Position numbers and translations under genes: made by a program | Shown here: positions 40,324-50,047 of the stretch, piece by piece | Layout: the number at the start of each line of letters is the position of its first letter | Position numbering within the stretch: the first letter of the stretch is position 1 | The notes under the pieces: model-generated | The model's input: the letters and a program-made list of their open reading frames with translations, nothing else | Told to the model about the DNA's origin: nothing | The model's database searches: none | Source of the DNA: Candidatus Mesenet endosymbiont of Agriotes lineatus | GTDB lineage: Bacteria; Pseudomonadota; Alphaproteobacteria; Rickettsiales; Anaplasmataceae | Direction: 5' to 3' | Assembly: GCF_964019585.1 (NCBI RefSeq) | Contig: NZ_OZ026454.1 | Coordinates: 806,001 to 870,000, forward strand | DNA length: 64,000 nt

Positions 40324-40596
40324 GTTTAAAAAGCCTATTTACCATCTCCCATTCTTCTTACAAAATGTACTTCTTCTTTGCATTTTTTGTAAATTGTTTA
40401 CCGCATTCTTTGCATTTATATTGCTGTTTTCCGCTTTTTAACTTGCCGTTTTTAACGCTATTTCCATTACATTTGTTACACTTCATTTCTAGTATAGTTT
40501 TGTTTTAAACTATTTTTTAAGTGCAAAATACCATGCTTATCATGAATTGTTTGGCACTACCTGCAATTTAGCTTGCATGTTAATTATTAAATATTT

Positions 40597-41835
40597 CTAA
40601 GCCTCAACAACTTGTTGCATCATCAACACATCACTTAAAGCAACATTTATCAACTTAGTAGGAATAACACTTAAATCCTCTGGTTTTGCTTTACTTAACT
40701 CTTTTGCAAAAGCACAAAGTCTTTCTTCGTTAGAGAATATAAACTCTATTAAATACTGACCACAATTTTTTGATTTTAATATAGTATTAAAAACTTGCCG
40801 GTTGTTTTGGATCTTACTTAGTATACCATGGTTATCAAGTATTGTTCTGATTATATTTGATTTATCATAGGTATTAATATTCGGTGCCTTAAGTATTGAA
40901 TACAATATATTATGATTAACTGATTTTAATCTTCTGCTAATATGGCCTTCAGTATCATCACTATAATCTTTAAAAATTCTCTTCAGTACACTAGCACCAT
41001 CATTTAAGACTAACAATTCATCTAAAAGCCATTTATTTTCTATAATGTTTGTGTAAAATTTTTGATCACCTAAAACTTCCATAACTAAATATGATGCGGG
41101 CAATTTTTCTAGTAATCTGCAACAAACATCTGGTGCTTCCATTATCCTTGCAAATATCTCATCATTATCAAAAATATCCTCAATCCAACCTTCATATGGA
41201 TACATTGCTTTATCAGTACTAAACGTTATCTCTAATATTTCTTCTAGAACATCTATGTGCTTTCTAATCTTATCAAATCCCCTTATACTGTTAAAAACAT
41301 TCTTAACTAAACATGGAAATTGGTGTTCGTGGCTCAACTTAAGTAACATATCAAAAATATCAATGTTATTTTCTATAATACTAAAACACTCTTGATCGTA
41401 AAAAACTGCTCGGATTGAATCTTCATTAAGTTTGTTATGCTCTAATATTTTTTTAAAAATACTTTTGTTCTTTTTTATCTTCAAAAGAACATTTCTATCA
41501 CTAAACACTGTTTTAATGAGTTCGATGTTGATGCTATCTTGATGTGCACGACTATTTCTGTTTTGTATCTTTAAACATTCCTCAAAGATATCTAAATTAT
41601 TCTTGATACTATCTAGGTTTTTATCAAATATCAATTTTATGACATAATCATTAAAAAACTTGCCTGACTCTATCAATATGCTTAGTATATCTAACCCATT
41701 TCTTAACCTGCTGAGGCGTTTTTCATCTCCAAAGACAAATTGTATTGCTCTATCATTTAAATAATCCAGTTGTACTAACCTTATGACAATATCTTGATTG
41801 TCATTCATGTTGTTTATAATGCTAACGCTATGCAT
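40597..41835 (-). CDS. Helical-repeat hypothetical protein, more distant relative
   Basis: A 412-residue protein with about eight to ten imperfect repeats of some 35-45 residues, pattern IxxVFxDxxxLxxIxxNxxIFxxILxxxxLNEDS (for example LLKIKKNKSIFKKILEHNKL and CFSIIENNIDIFDMLLKLS). The units look like paired helices. The C terminus (LINVALSDVLMMQQVVEA) recalls the family at 29017/33509/39172. No signal peptide or membrane helix. I do not recognise a named repeat family. Confidence 0.65.
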   Translation of the reverse strand: MHSVSIINNMNDNQDIVIRLVQLDYLNDRAIQFVFGDEKRLSRLRNGLDILSILIESGKFFNDYVIKLIFDKNLDSIKNNLDIFEECLKIQNRNSRAHQDSINIELIKTVFSDRNVLLKIKKNKSIFKKILEHNKLNEDSIRAVFYDQECFSIIENNIDIFDMLLKLSHEHQFPCLVKNVFNSIRGFDKIRKHIDVLEEILEITFSTDKAMYPYEGWIEDIFDNDEIFARIMEAPDVCCRLLEKLPASYLVMEVLGDQKFYTNIIENKWLLDELLVLNDGASVLKRIFKDYSDDTEGHISRRLKSVNHNILYSILKAPNINTYDKSNIIRTILDNHGILSKIQNNRQVFNTILKSKNCGQYLIEFIFSNEERLCAFAKELSKAKPEDLSVIPTKLINVALSDVLMMQQVVEA

Positions 41836-41922
41836 GTTGTTATCCCCCGATAACTAAAAACTTTGATTTCTCAAAGCTCTAAGTTGAGTATACCAATTTT
41901 AATATTTTTTTTAATCTTTTCT

Positions 41923-43251
41923 TTAATTAATGTTTACTACTTCTCCAGTTAAACTATTCTGACTAGCTGCAAGTATATTAATGTCTATTATCCTGCCACA
42001 GGATTTACCTTCTGTATCAAAAATACAAACAGATTGCATATATGGAGTTTTGCCAATGATTTGATTTTTATATTTACCTTTCTTACCATCAAACAGCACC
42101 GGTAAAGTTTGACCTATCATTTTTTTATTATATTCCAGTTGTTTTTCACTGATTAGCTTTTGTAGCCGTGCTAAACGTTCAGTTTTTATTTCTTCTGATA
42201 CTTGATCTTTGCGCTCTGCACCGGGAGTGCCTGGCCTTGGGCTATATTTAAAACTGTAGCTCTGTGCAAACCCTACCTTTTCAACTATTTTTATAGTTTC
42301 TTCAAAGTCTTTTTCTGTTTCACCAGGAAACCCAACAATAAAGTCAGAAGAAAATGCTATGTTAGGTTTTAGCTTGCGTAGGTTATCAATAATATCTAAA
42401 TAGTCAGACGCAGTATGCTTCCTATTCATAGAATGTAGTACTTTATCAGAGCCAGACTGCACAGGTAGATGCAAAAATGGCATAAGTTTAGGCTCCATTG
42501 CATGAGATTCATACAAAGTTTGGTGCATATCTTTAGGATGAGAAGTTGTGTAGCGAATACGCTCCAGTCCCTTTATCTTAGCTAAATGACTAATAAGTTC
42601 ACCCAGCGTCCATGACCTTCCATCACACTCACCATGATAAGCATTAACATTTTGTCCAAGTAATGTGATTTCCTTTACTCCGCTCTCAACTAAGCTTAAT
42701 GCTTCACGAAATACTGCATTTACTGGACGTGAATATTCTGCACCACGAGTATAAGGCACAACACAGAAAGTACAAAATTTATCACACCCTTCCTGGATTG
42801 AAAGAAGTGCAGATATACTTTGATTCTGTTTATAGTAAGGTAGTTTATCAAATTTAGATATCTCAGGGAAATCAATATTAATTGCTCTGCCTTTATCACG
42901 TTCTGCTTTCACTATAAGTTCTGGTAGCGTATGTATGCTTTGAGGACCTACAACAACATCAACAAACGGTGCTCTACTAAAGACTTCTTCACCTTCTGCT
43001 TGTGCCACACAACCAGCAACAACTATTGTGATATCTCCCTTTTGTTTTTTCAATTTATGGATTTGCCCAAGTTCTGAATATAATTTTTCTGCTGCTTTCT
43101 CTCTTATATGACAAGTGTTAAGTACAATTAGGTTGGCATTTTGCATATCTTCAACAACAGTAAACCCAAGTGGTTTAATTATATTTTGCATAAGCATTGA
43201 ATCATAAACATTCATCTGACAGCCATAGGTTTTAATATATAAACCTCTCAC
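41923..43251 (-). CDS. miaB: tRNA 2-methylthio-N6-isopentenyladenosine synthase
   Basis: Radical SAM methylthiotransferase that modifies A37 of tRNA. The N-terminal cluster motif starts [10 protein letters not shown], the radical SAM cysteines are in [16 protein letters not shown], and the TRAM domain is at the C terminus ([18 protein letters not shown]). Length 442 is normal. It needs two 4Fe-4S clusters from the isc system. Confidence 0.96.
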   Translation of the reverse strand: MRGLYIKTYGCQMNVYDSMLMQNIIKPLGFTVVEDMQNANLIVLNTCHIREKAAEKLYSELGQIHKLKKQKGDITIVVAGCVAQAEGEEVFSRAPFVDVVVGPQSIHTLPELIVKAERDKGRAINIDFPEISKFDKLPYYKQNQSISALLSIQEGCDKFCTFCVVPYTRGAEYSRPVNAVFREALSLVESGVKEITLLGQNVNAYHGECDGRSWTLGELISHLAKIKGLERIRYTTSHPKDMHQTLYESHAMEPKLMPFLHLPVQSGSDKVLHSMNRKHTASDYLDIIDNLRKLKPNIAFSSDFIVGFPGETEKDFEETIKIVEKVGFAQSYSFKYSPRPGTPGAERKDQVSEEIKTERLARLQKLISEKQLEYNKKMIGQTLPVLFDGKKGKYKNQIIGKTPYMQSVCIFDTEGKSCGRIIDINILAASQNSLTGEVVNIN

Positions 43252-43433
43252 CTTAAATACCTTCCATTAAGAAAATAACATCTGTATCTATTTTAAAGAG
43301 CAAACCTAAGTGTTCAAGTTAAACAACTAACTTGAAAAATTTTGTAAAGCTGTGTTTTTTATAACATTATTTATAATTTTACTTTTTTGCAAAGTTGTGT
43401 ATATAGCTATAAAAACTTTTGTAAAACTATAGT

Positions 43434-44963
43434 ATGCCATCTGCTTTAAAGGTTAAAGCTGCTTTTATATTTTTTATATCTATTGTTTCATTATATTTAG
43501 TGTTACCAAACTTTATAGATAGCAAGCTACTTGTTTTAAAAAATAAAATGAATTTGGGCCTCGACCTTAAAGGAGGGGCTTATCTACTACTGCAAGCAAA
43601 CCTTGATTTTTACGTTAAAGAGAAATTAGATAGTATTGCTAGTGAAATAAAAGAGGCATTAACTAAAAAGAAGATAAAATATGATAAGCTTGATTATAAT
43701 AATCAAGTTCTAACATTAGTTTTAAAGGAGAAAAATGATTATCACAATGTGATACAGGAGATAAAAAAGATCAATAGTAACATAGAATCATCACATAAAG
43801 ATACTACGCTTTTTCTTTCATATAATCAGAATTACAAGAATGTTCTATATCATGATGTAATGCTTGAATCAATAGCTAATGTACAGCGGCGTTTGGACAA
43901 AATGGGCACTAAAGAAATAAGTGTACAAAGACAAGGACAGGACAAAATTTTAGTACAAGTACCAGGTACAAATGATACAGAACAGATAAGATCAATGCTA
44001 GGAAAAACTGCAAAACTTACTTTTCATCTGCTAGACAATAATGTAAAAAAAATAGAAGAGATAAATAAGGTTACTACTTTTCTACTAAATGATGAGTATG
44101 GTAATTCATATCCAGTATTACGCAGAATTGAAATTAGTGGTAATTCATTGGCAAATGCAACTGTAGGCTTTGATCCCATTGGTAAGCCAGTTGTAAACTT
44201 AAAATTTGATAATGTAGCTAGTAGGCAATTTGCCAAAATTACTAAAGAAAACGTAGAGAAACCGTTTGCAATTATTTTAGATAATACAGTACTTACTACT
44301 CCAGTAATCAGGGAACCAATAACTGGAGGACAGGCATCAATAAGTGGTAACTTTACGCTAGATCAAGCTAATGAGCTTGCAATACTACTTAAATCAGGAG
44401 CGCTGCCAGTTCCATTAAGTATCATTGAGGAAAAAAGTATAGGACCAAGCCTTGGCCTAGAGTCAATTATAAGAGGTGAAATAGCAGCACTAATTTCTGT
44501 TGCTTCTGTATCACTGTTTATAATAATATCTTATGGACTACTCGGCATTTTAGCTTCCATAGCACTATTTTTTAACGTAGTTTTTATTTTACTGATTTTA
44601 ACTTTGCTTAAAGCCACTCTTACTTTACCTGGAATTGCTGGTATTGCCTTAACTGTTGGCATGGCAGTTGATGCAAATATTTTAATATTTGAACGTATTC
44701 GAGAAGAAATTAAATTAGGAAAAAAGATAATTAGATCTATTGAAGAAGGGTTTAAAAACGCAATTAAAGCAATACTAGACTCTAACATCACAACACTTAT
44801 TGCTGCGGGAATAATGTTTGCAATTGGTGATGGGCCGATCAAAGGTTTTGCTGTTACCTTGTCAGTTGGGATATTATCCTCTATGTTCTCAGCAATTACA
44901 CTAACAAAACTACTGATAGACCTATGGGTCCAGTTTTATAAACCTAAGGTTTTTAATATTTAG
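43434..44963 (+). CDS. secD: Protein translocase subunit SecD
   Basis: RND-like Sec accessory subunit that uses the proton-motive force to complete export. An N-terminal helix is followed by the family motif MNLGLDLKGGAYLLLQ, the periplasmic P1 domain (ANVQRRLDKMGTKEISVQRQ) and a C-terminal five- or six-helix membrane domain (GIAGIALTVGMAVDANILIFERIREE). At 509 residues it is shorter than E. coli SecD but normal for alphaproteobacteria. secF is not adjacent. Confidence 0.95.
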   Translation: MPSALKVKAAFIFFISIVSLYLVLPNFIDSKLLVLKNKMNLGLDLKGGAYLLLQANLDFYVKEKLDSIASEIKEALTKKKIKYDKLDYNNQVLTLVLKEKNDYHNVIQEIKKINSNIESSHKDTTLFLSYNQNYKNVLYHDVMLESIANVQRRLDKMGTKEISVQRQGQDKILVQVPGTNDTEQIRSMLGKTAKLTFHLLDNNVKKIEEINKVTTFLLNDEYGNSYPVLRRIEISGNSLANATVGFDPIGKPVVNLKFDNVASRQFAKITKENVEKPFAIILDNTVLTTPVIREPITGGQASISGNFTLDQANELAILLKSGALPVPLSIIEEKSIGPSLGLESIIRGEIAALISVASVSLFIIISYGLLGILASIALFFNVVFILLILTLLKATLTLPGIAGIALTVGMAVDANILIFERIREEIKLGKKIIRSIEEGFKNAIKAILDSNITTLIAAGIMFAIGDGPIKGFAVTLSVGILSSMFSAITLTKLLIDLWVQFYKPKVFNI

Positions 44964-44991
44964 TATAGTTATTAATATCTTAATAACTATA
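44964..44991. terminator. AT-rich 12-bp hairpin after secD
   Basis: TATAGTTATTAA-TATC-TTAATAACTATA: a perfect 12-bp stem starting right after the secD stop. It is A+T-rich and has no strong T-run, so terminator function is moderate. A promoter for the next gene may follow within TATAATCAGTATAATAATT. Confidence 0.5.
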
Positions 44992-45029
44992 CTGTATAAT
45001 CAGTATAATAATTAATTAATGAGAGTGAT

Positions 45030-45881
45030 ATGTCTTGTTCAGTAACCCTTAAACCTACACGAGAAAAAGTTAATAATGCACAAAACTCCAAAGTCGCTTT
45101 AAAGTTAGAAGAAGGTAATACAGTTGCCAACTTCGTTAACTATTTTCTCTATTTTGATAATAATGATGAACTCATGTGTTATAATACATTATATAGGGAG
45201 GCGCCTTACTTCAATCCAACACCTATTGGGAAAAATGCATTTGGAGTATTTACTAATTATGAGGGTGAAAGAGCATTATTCCTTGTTGGTGAATATCATA
45301 CTAGAGAAGGTAATATAATAAAAGAAGGATATATTGTTTCTTCTAATAAACCTAGTCTCATTAAGGATGAGATAATTCCTGAGATAGAAGAAAAAAAATC
45401 GTTCTATATTAAGCCTGGTGGTTTAGAGGTAGATGGTAAAAAAGAGGCAATTATGTATGATCTTGAAAATAATGAAGTACAAAACCTTAGTCACACTGCA
45501 TCATTCTACAAAGGAGATACTGGTTCTACTATATGTCGCGCTTCCATGAGTGATTCTGAACAATGTTTTGAAGATTCTGATTTTAACATTGTTGGAGAAA
45601 AGGTTGGGGATGAGCATACCATAAGTATTAAAAACAATGATTTGCTAGGCTACAAAGACATAGCACTTAGTACAAGTCAAAATGCACTTACTCTAATGAA
45701 TGCAAAAATAGATTTTTGCATTCAATTTGAGATATTGAAAGAAGAAAAAGAAAAGCTCTGCAAAGAACTTGACGAGTCAAGTATGATGATATCAGGACAG
45801 CATCATTCATGTGTATCAGAACTAGCAAAAGCAAATTTTGCTATAGAGCCAGTAACATATGACATCGGTACATATATGTAA
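45030..45881 (+). CDS. Hypothetical protein, unknown family
   Basis: A 283-residue soluble-looking protein with a mixed beta-rich composition and no signal peptide or membrane helix. Stretches such as GKNAFGVFTNYEGERALFLV and NNDLLGYKDIALSTSQN look folded; the C-terminal 60 residues form a Cys-containing helix (FEILKEEKEKLCKELDES). Not recognised. It is monocistronic, between secD and a strong hairpin terminator. Confidence 0.6.
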   Translation: MSCSVTLKPTREKVNNAQNSKVALKLEEGNTVANFVNYFLYFDNNDELMCYNTLYREAPYFNPTPIGKNAFGVFTNYEGERALFLVGEYHTREGNIIKEGYIVSSNKPSLIKDEIIPEIEEKKSFYIKPGGLEVDGKKEAIMYDLENNEVQNLSHTASFYKGDTGSTICRASMSDSEQCFEDSDFNIVGEKVGDEHTISIKNNDLLGYKDIALSTSQNALTLMNAKIDFCIQFEILKEEKEKLCKELDESSMMISGQHHSCVSELAKANFAIEPVTYDIGTYM

Positions 45882-45890
45882 TTGATCCTC

Positions 45891-45923
45891 ATATTACCTC
45901 CATAAACTGTATGGAGGTAATAT
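45891..45923. terminator. Perfect 14-bp hairpin, bidirectional terminator
   Basis: ATATTACCTCCATA-AACTG-TATGGAGGTAATAT lies between two convergent genes, the hypothetical gene and uvrA. A perfect 14-bp stem with a 5-base loop; weak T-run on both sides. Confidence 0.75.
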
Positions 45924-45959
45924 AAAAGGTAAAAGAATTTTGCAATAAGCTGATTCATA

Positions 45960-48788
45960 TTATATGGCGGGGGTAGCCACAAGGTATGGATTTAAATACT
46001 TACCAGTTATACTCTCTGGAATATTAATTATCTCATCTGGAGGGCAAGCAGCAACGACATGCCCTCCTCTTATTCCTCCTCCCGGGCCGATATCTATAAT
46101 ATGATCTGCAGTTTTAATCACATGCAAATTATGTTCAATTACTATAACTGTGTTACCTAGGTCAGCTAACTTATGTAATATTTTGAGGAGATTACTTATA
46201 TCTTCAAAATGCAAGCCAGTTGTTGGTTCATCAAGAATGTATAAGGTCTTACCGGTAGCGCGTTTTGATAATTCTTTAGATAGTTTTATTCTCTGTGCTT
46301 CACCTCCAGATAGAGTAGTTGATGGCTGGCCAAGTTTTATATAACCTACGCCCACCTCCTGAAGAGAAACTAGTTTCTCTTTGATGATCTGCATATTTGC
46401 AAAAAAGTCACATGCTTGATCAACTGTCATATTTAAAATATCAGCTATTGACTTACCTTTATACGTGATTTCTAAAGTCTCACGATTATACCTAAATCCT
46501 TTGCATTGCTCACATTTAATATAAACATCAGGTAAAAAATGCATCTCTATTGTTAGATATCCATCTCCCTTGCACGCTTCACATCTTCCACCTTTTGTGT
46601 TAAAAGAAAATCTGCCTACTTTATACCCACGAGCTCTAGATTCTTGTAAATTTGCAAACCAATTTCTTATGTGAGTAAATAAACCAACATAAGTTGCCGG
46701 ATTTGATGCCGGTGTTCTTCCTATTGGAGATTGATCTATTTCTATAATTTTATCTATATATTCAAGTCCTTTAATAGCAGTGCATTTTCCATATGGCTGG
46801 GAAGCACCGTATATTCTATGTGCTGCATATTTATACAACGTTTCAATAACTAAACTTGACTTTCCCCCACCTGATACTCCAGTAACACAAATGAAATTAC
46901 CAATAGGGAATTTGACATTTACATCGTGTAAATTGTTCTCACATGCACCGATTACCTCAATGTATTTACCTGAACTTTTGCGCCTTTTTGGTATGGGAAT
47001 TACTTTACTTTTACTTAAATATTGACCTGTTATGCTACTTGGATTCTTTTTAATTTCCTTTGGTGTACCTTGAGCAACTATTTTACCACCATTTATTCCA
47101 GCTCCTGGACCAATATCGATTACATAATCTGCATTCATAATTGTATCTTCATCATGCTCAACCACTATAACCGTATTGCCAACATCCCTTAAATCTTTTA
47201 AAGTTTTTATCAGCAAGTCATTGTCGCATTGATGCAAACCAATAGATGGTTCATCTAGAACATACAATATGCCAGTGAGACCTGAGCCAATTTGTGATGC
47301 AAGCCTAATCCTTTGACTTTCACCACCAGATAGCGTTCCTGACTCACGCTCAAGTGTTAAATAATCCAGCCCTACATTCTTAAGAAAACTTAGGCGGTTT
47401 GTTATCTCATTTAATATTTTCTCTGATATCTGATTTTGTTGTTCAGTTAGCACTGTAGGCAATTTTTGAAACCACAATAAAGCTTCATCAATAGAGAGCT
47501 TTGCAACTTCACCTATATGTTTTTCATGTATTTTAATTGACAGCGCTTCTTTTTTTAACCTAAACCCTTGGCAACTATTACAATAGATAGTGCCATAATA
47601 TCTTTCTATATTTTGCTCATTTTTTAGCAAGGTAATTAGGCCAGGAAAGGGCTTCTTTGCAGTAAACCTATAGCTAATTTCCTGATTACCAGAGCCAAAA
47701 AGAATTGCATTTTTTGCACTTTGACTAAGTTGAATCCATGGCTGATTGAGATCAAAATTATATAATTTTGCCAGTGCTGATATTGCATCTTCTACTATAT
47801 ATGAGTAAGGATGTATAGCGGAACCTTTTATAGGACCTATCGGTTTTAAAGCACCATCGGCAATGGATAAGTTTTCATCCGGCACGATAAGCTTTATATC
47901 AATATCTGATTTTTTCCCAAGACCATCACACATGCTACATGCACCATAAGGACTATTAAAGGAAAAAAGCCGTGGCTCTATTTCTTCAATTGTAAAACCA
48001 GACTCTAGGCAGGCAAGATTTTCTGAAAAAGCTAATATTTGACCGCAGTTATAATCTAAGTTATCTGGCAGATTTACAATTTCAACATGAATGAGGCCAC
48101 AACCAAGTTTCAGCGCCGCCTCAACGCTACTGGGCATACGATTATCTAGGTCAGCTGTTACGGATATCCTATCTACTACAACAAATATATCATGTTTTTT
48201 ATTTTTATCTAGTTGTGGTAAATCATCAATATTATATATTTTTTCATTAATTTTTAGTCTAGTATATCCTTGCTTTTTTACTTCCAGTATTTCTTTTTGA
48301 TGTTCACCTTTTCGACCACGCACAATCCCTGCAAGGATATATATTTTTGTTTCCATAGGTAGAGCCTGTATTGCATCTACTATTTGAGTTGTAGTTTGTT
48401 TTGTAATTGGCCTACCCGTTGCTGGAGAATATGCAGTACCAATACGAGCGTACAAAAGGCGTAGGTAATCATAAATTTCAGTTGCTGTGCCTACAGTTGA
48501 TCTTGGATTTTTAATTATCGATTTTTGATTGATTGATATTGCTGGTGACAAGCCAGTGATTGATTCAACATCAGGTTTATCATGCATGTTTAAAAATTGA
48601 CGGGCATAAGCTGAAAGGCTTTCCACATAGCGGCGCTGGCCTTCTGCATATATCGTATCAAAAGCAAGTGTAGATTTTCCAGAACCACTTAACCCACTGA
48701 TCACAATCAACTTATTTTTTGGTATGTCAACGTCAATATTGCATAAATTGTGTTCCCTGGCACCTTTTATCCGAATAAACTCATCCAT
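45960..48788 (-). CDS. uvrA: UvrABC excinuclease subunit A
   Basis: Damage-recognition ATPase of nucleotide excision repair. Two ABC ATPase halves: Walker A GLSGSGKSTLAFDT near residue 33 and GVSGGGKSSLVIETL near 640; ABC signatures ESGTLSGGESQRIRLASQ and QPSTTLSGGEAQRIKLSKEL; zinc modules with CSMCDGLGKK and CEACKGDGYLTIEMHF. At 942 residues it is complete. It is divergent from the porin-like gene. Confidence 0.97.
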   Translation of the reverse strand: MDEFIRIKGAREHNLCNIDVDIPKNKLIVISGLSGSGKSTLAFDTIYAEGQRRYVESLSAYARQFLNMHDKPDVESITGLSPAISINQKSIIKNPRSTVGTATEIYDYLRLLYARIGTAYSPATGRPITKQTTTQIVDAIQALPMETKIYILAGIVRGRKGEHQKEILEVKKQGYTRLKINEKIYNIDDLPQLDKNKKHDIFVVVDRISVTADLDNRMPSSVEAALKLGCGLIHVEIVNLPDNLDYNCGQILAFSENLACLESGFTIEEIEPRLFSFNSPYGACSMCDGLGKKSDIDIKLIVPDENLSIADGALKPIGPIKGSAIHPYSYIVEDAISALAKLYNFDLNQPWIQLSQSAKNAILFGSGNQEISYRFTAKKPFPGLITLLKNEQNIERYYGTIYCNSCQGFRLKKEALSIKIHEKHIGEVAKLSIDEALLWFQKLPTVLTEQQNQISEKILNEITNRLSFLKNVGLDYLTLERESGTLSGGESQRIRLASQIGSGLTGILYVLDEPSIGLHQCDNDLLIKTLKDLRDVGNTVIVVEHDEDTIMNADYVIDIGPGAGINGGKIVAQGTPKEIKKNPSSITGQYLSKSKVIPIPKRRKSSGKYIEVIGACENNLHDVNVKFPIGNFICVTGVSGGGKSSLVIETLYKYAAHRIYGASQPYGKCTAIKGLEYIDKIIEIDQSPIGRTPASNPATYVGLFTHIRNWFANLQESRARGYKVGRFSFNTKGGRCEACKGDGYLTIEMHFLPDVYIKCEQCKGFRYNRETLEITYKGKSIADILNMTVDQACDFFANMQIIKEKLVSLQEVGVGYIKLGQPSTTLSGGEAQRIKLSKELSKRATGKTLYILDEPTTGLHFEDISNLLKILHKLADLGNTVIVIEHNLHVIKTADHIIDIGPGGGIRGGHVVAACPPDEIINIPESITGKYLNPYLVATPAI

Positions 48789-48935
48789 AATTCAAACATC
48801 TAAAGAGATTCATTATATACTCAATACCTAAGCCTGGCCTATAATTTTGTTGCAAACATTTTATCAAATAATTTTATATTGATTTTTTAATATATAGATA
48901 TAATATATTTATGTCTTAGTAGTAAATAGTTGTTA

Positions 48936-50021
48936 ATGAGAAACCTATATTTTATTATCTTGATTTTGTACATATCGTACGGACATAATTGCCATGCTAC
49001 TAAGATAATCATAAGCAGTGAAGATAAATATGCAGAGCTGGAAGGAAGCACTAGTTTTAGCATAGGACATATAGAAAATAACGAAGAACGTTTTAGTGAT
49101 GATAAGAATGGTACAATTTTACTAGATTCAAATATTGGTTTTCTTTATGTACGTAAAAAAGACAATGTAGATAATCTTGGTGCCAAGGTAAAACTATCAA
49201 CGAAATTTACATCTTTTAAGCCTAAACCTCTGGAAATAAATATAGATGAAGCGCACATCTTTTTTGCAACGCGAAATAGAGGTACGATGAAACTTGGCTT
49301 TGATGATACTATAAGTAGAAGCATGGGTTCGAAAATGTACTTTGGAGCTGGAGGAGTAAATGGAAGATGGGCAGATCTTGCAAATCTTAGAGGATTCAAT
49401 AAGGCAGATGATGGTTCGGGGTATGATACAGGTGGTATATTTTGGGTCAAACCAGATTTATATATTGACTATAAGGGACTTAAATCTCTAAGAGTGAGTT
49501 ATTACTCTCCCAAAATACGTGGAGTGCAAATAGGTTTTAATTATCTGCCTGAAGATGCAGAATATCAAAGAATAGTAAGTGGAGGAATTACTTATAGTAA
49601 TTGTGCTTTTCAAAACATCAATTATTCACTATCTCTAACTGGTGAATTAGCTAACAAGAATTCAGCTAAAAAATTAAATAAACTACAGACATGGAATGCT
49701 GGCTTAGATCTGCAGTATAAGAACATAAGATATGTCATTTCATATGGCAACATCGGTAATTCTGGGCGCAAAAACTCTCCTGAAACTTATTACATAAACA
49801 CTGGCATTGCTTACTACCATAATAATTGGCGTGGTAGTTTTATGCATTTTATAAGTACTAGGGGGAATAACAATTTTCTTTCATGGTCTATAAACTGGGA
49901 GAAATATTTAACAAAAAATTCTTCATGTTATATAGATTTTATAAAATTCAATACCCAAGAACCTGCAGATAGTAGTAACTCAGGGCATGTGTTTTTGGTT
50001 GGTTTAAAATCTAATTTTTAA
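48936..50021 (+). CDS. Porin-like outer membrane protein
   Basis: A 361-residue protein with an N-terminal signal peptide (MRNLYFIILILYISYGHNCHA) and a beta-strand-rich remainder of the Gram-negative porin type, ending in an aromatic residue (GLKSNF), as outer-membrane barrels do. Alternating strands such as GTMKLGFDDTISRSMGSKMY and LRVSYYSPKIRGVQIGFNY are typical. I use the ATG at 48936; a TTG six bases earlier is less likely. Probably a general diffusion porin facing the host vacuole. Confidence 0.78.
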   Translation: MRNLYFIILILYISYGHNCHATKIIISSEDKYAELEGSTSFSIGHIENNEERFSDDKNGTILLDSNIGFLYVRKKDNVDNLGAKVKLSTKFTSFKPKPLEINIDEAHIFFATRNRGTMKLGFDDTISRSMGSKMYFGAGGVNGRWADLANLRGFNKADDGSGYDTGGIFWVKPDLYIDYKGLKSLRVSYYSPKIRGVQIGFNYLPEDAEYQRIVSGGITYSNCAFQNINYSLSLTGELANKNSAKKLNKLQTWNAGLDLQYKNIRYVISYGNIGNSGRKNSPETYYINTGIAYYHNNWRGSFMHFISTRGNNNFLSWSINWEKYLTKNSSCYIDFIKFNTQEPADSSNSGHVFLVGLKSNF

Positions 50022-50047
50022 TATTATATTAATTTTAATCACTAGAA

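Larger units (their letters stand above)
38265..40561 (-). mobile_element. IS1-family element interrupted by a 1.5-kb insertion
   Basis: Outer ends are inverted repeats: GGTAGTCCCCAACCACTTC at 38265 and, inverted, GGTAGTGCCAAACAATTC ending at 40561. The first transposase part, a zinc-ribbon InsA start (MKCNKCNGNSVKNG, KCKECGKQF), lies at 40358-40486 on the minus strand. The rest (CKIVVECNEIWSF, RFNCTMRQRIGRL, GAIWNFIHYYN) lies at about 38280-38700 in broken frames. Between them sits foreign DNA (about 38815-40331). Subtracting it leaves about 780 bp, close to the 768 bp of IS1. Frameshifts and the split make it inactive. I see no target-site duplication. Confidence 0.82.
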
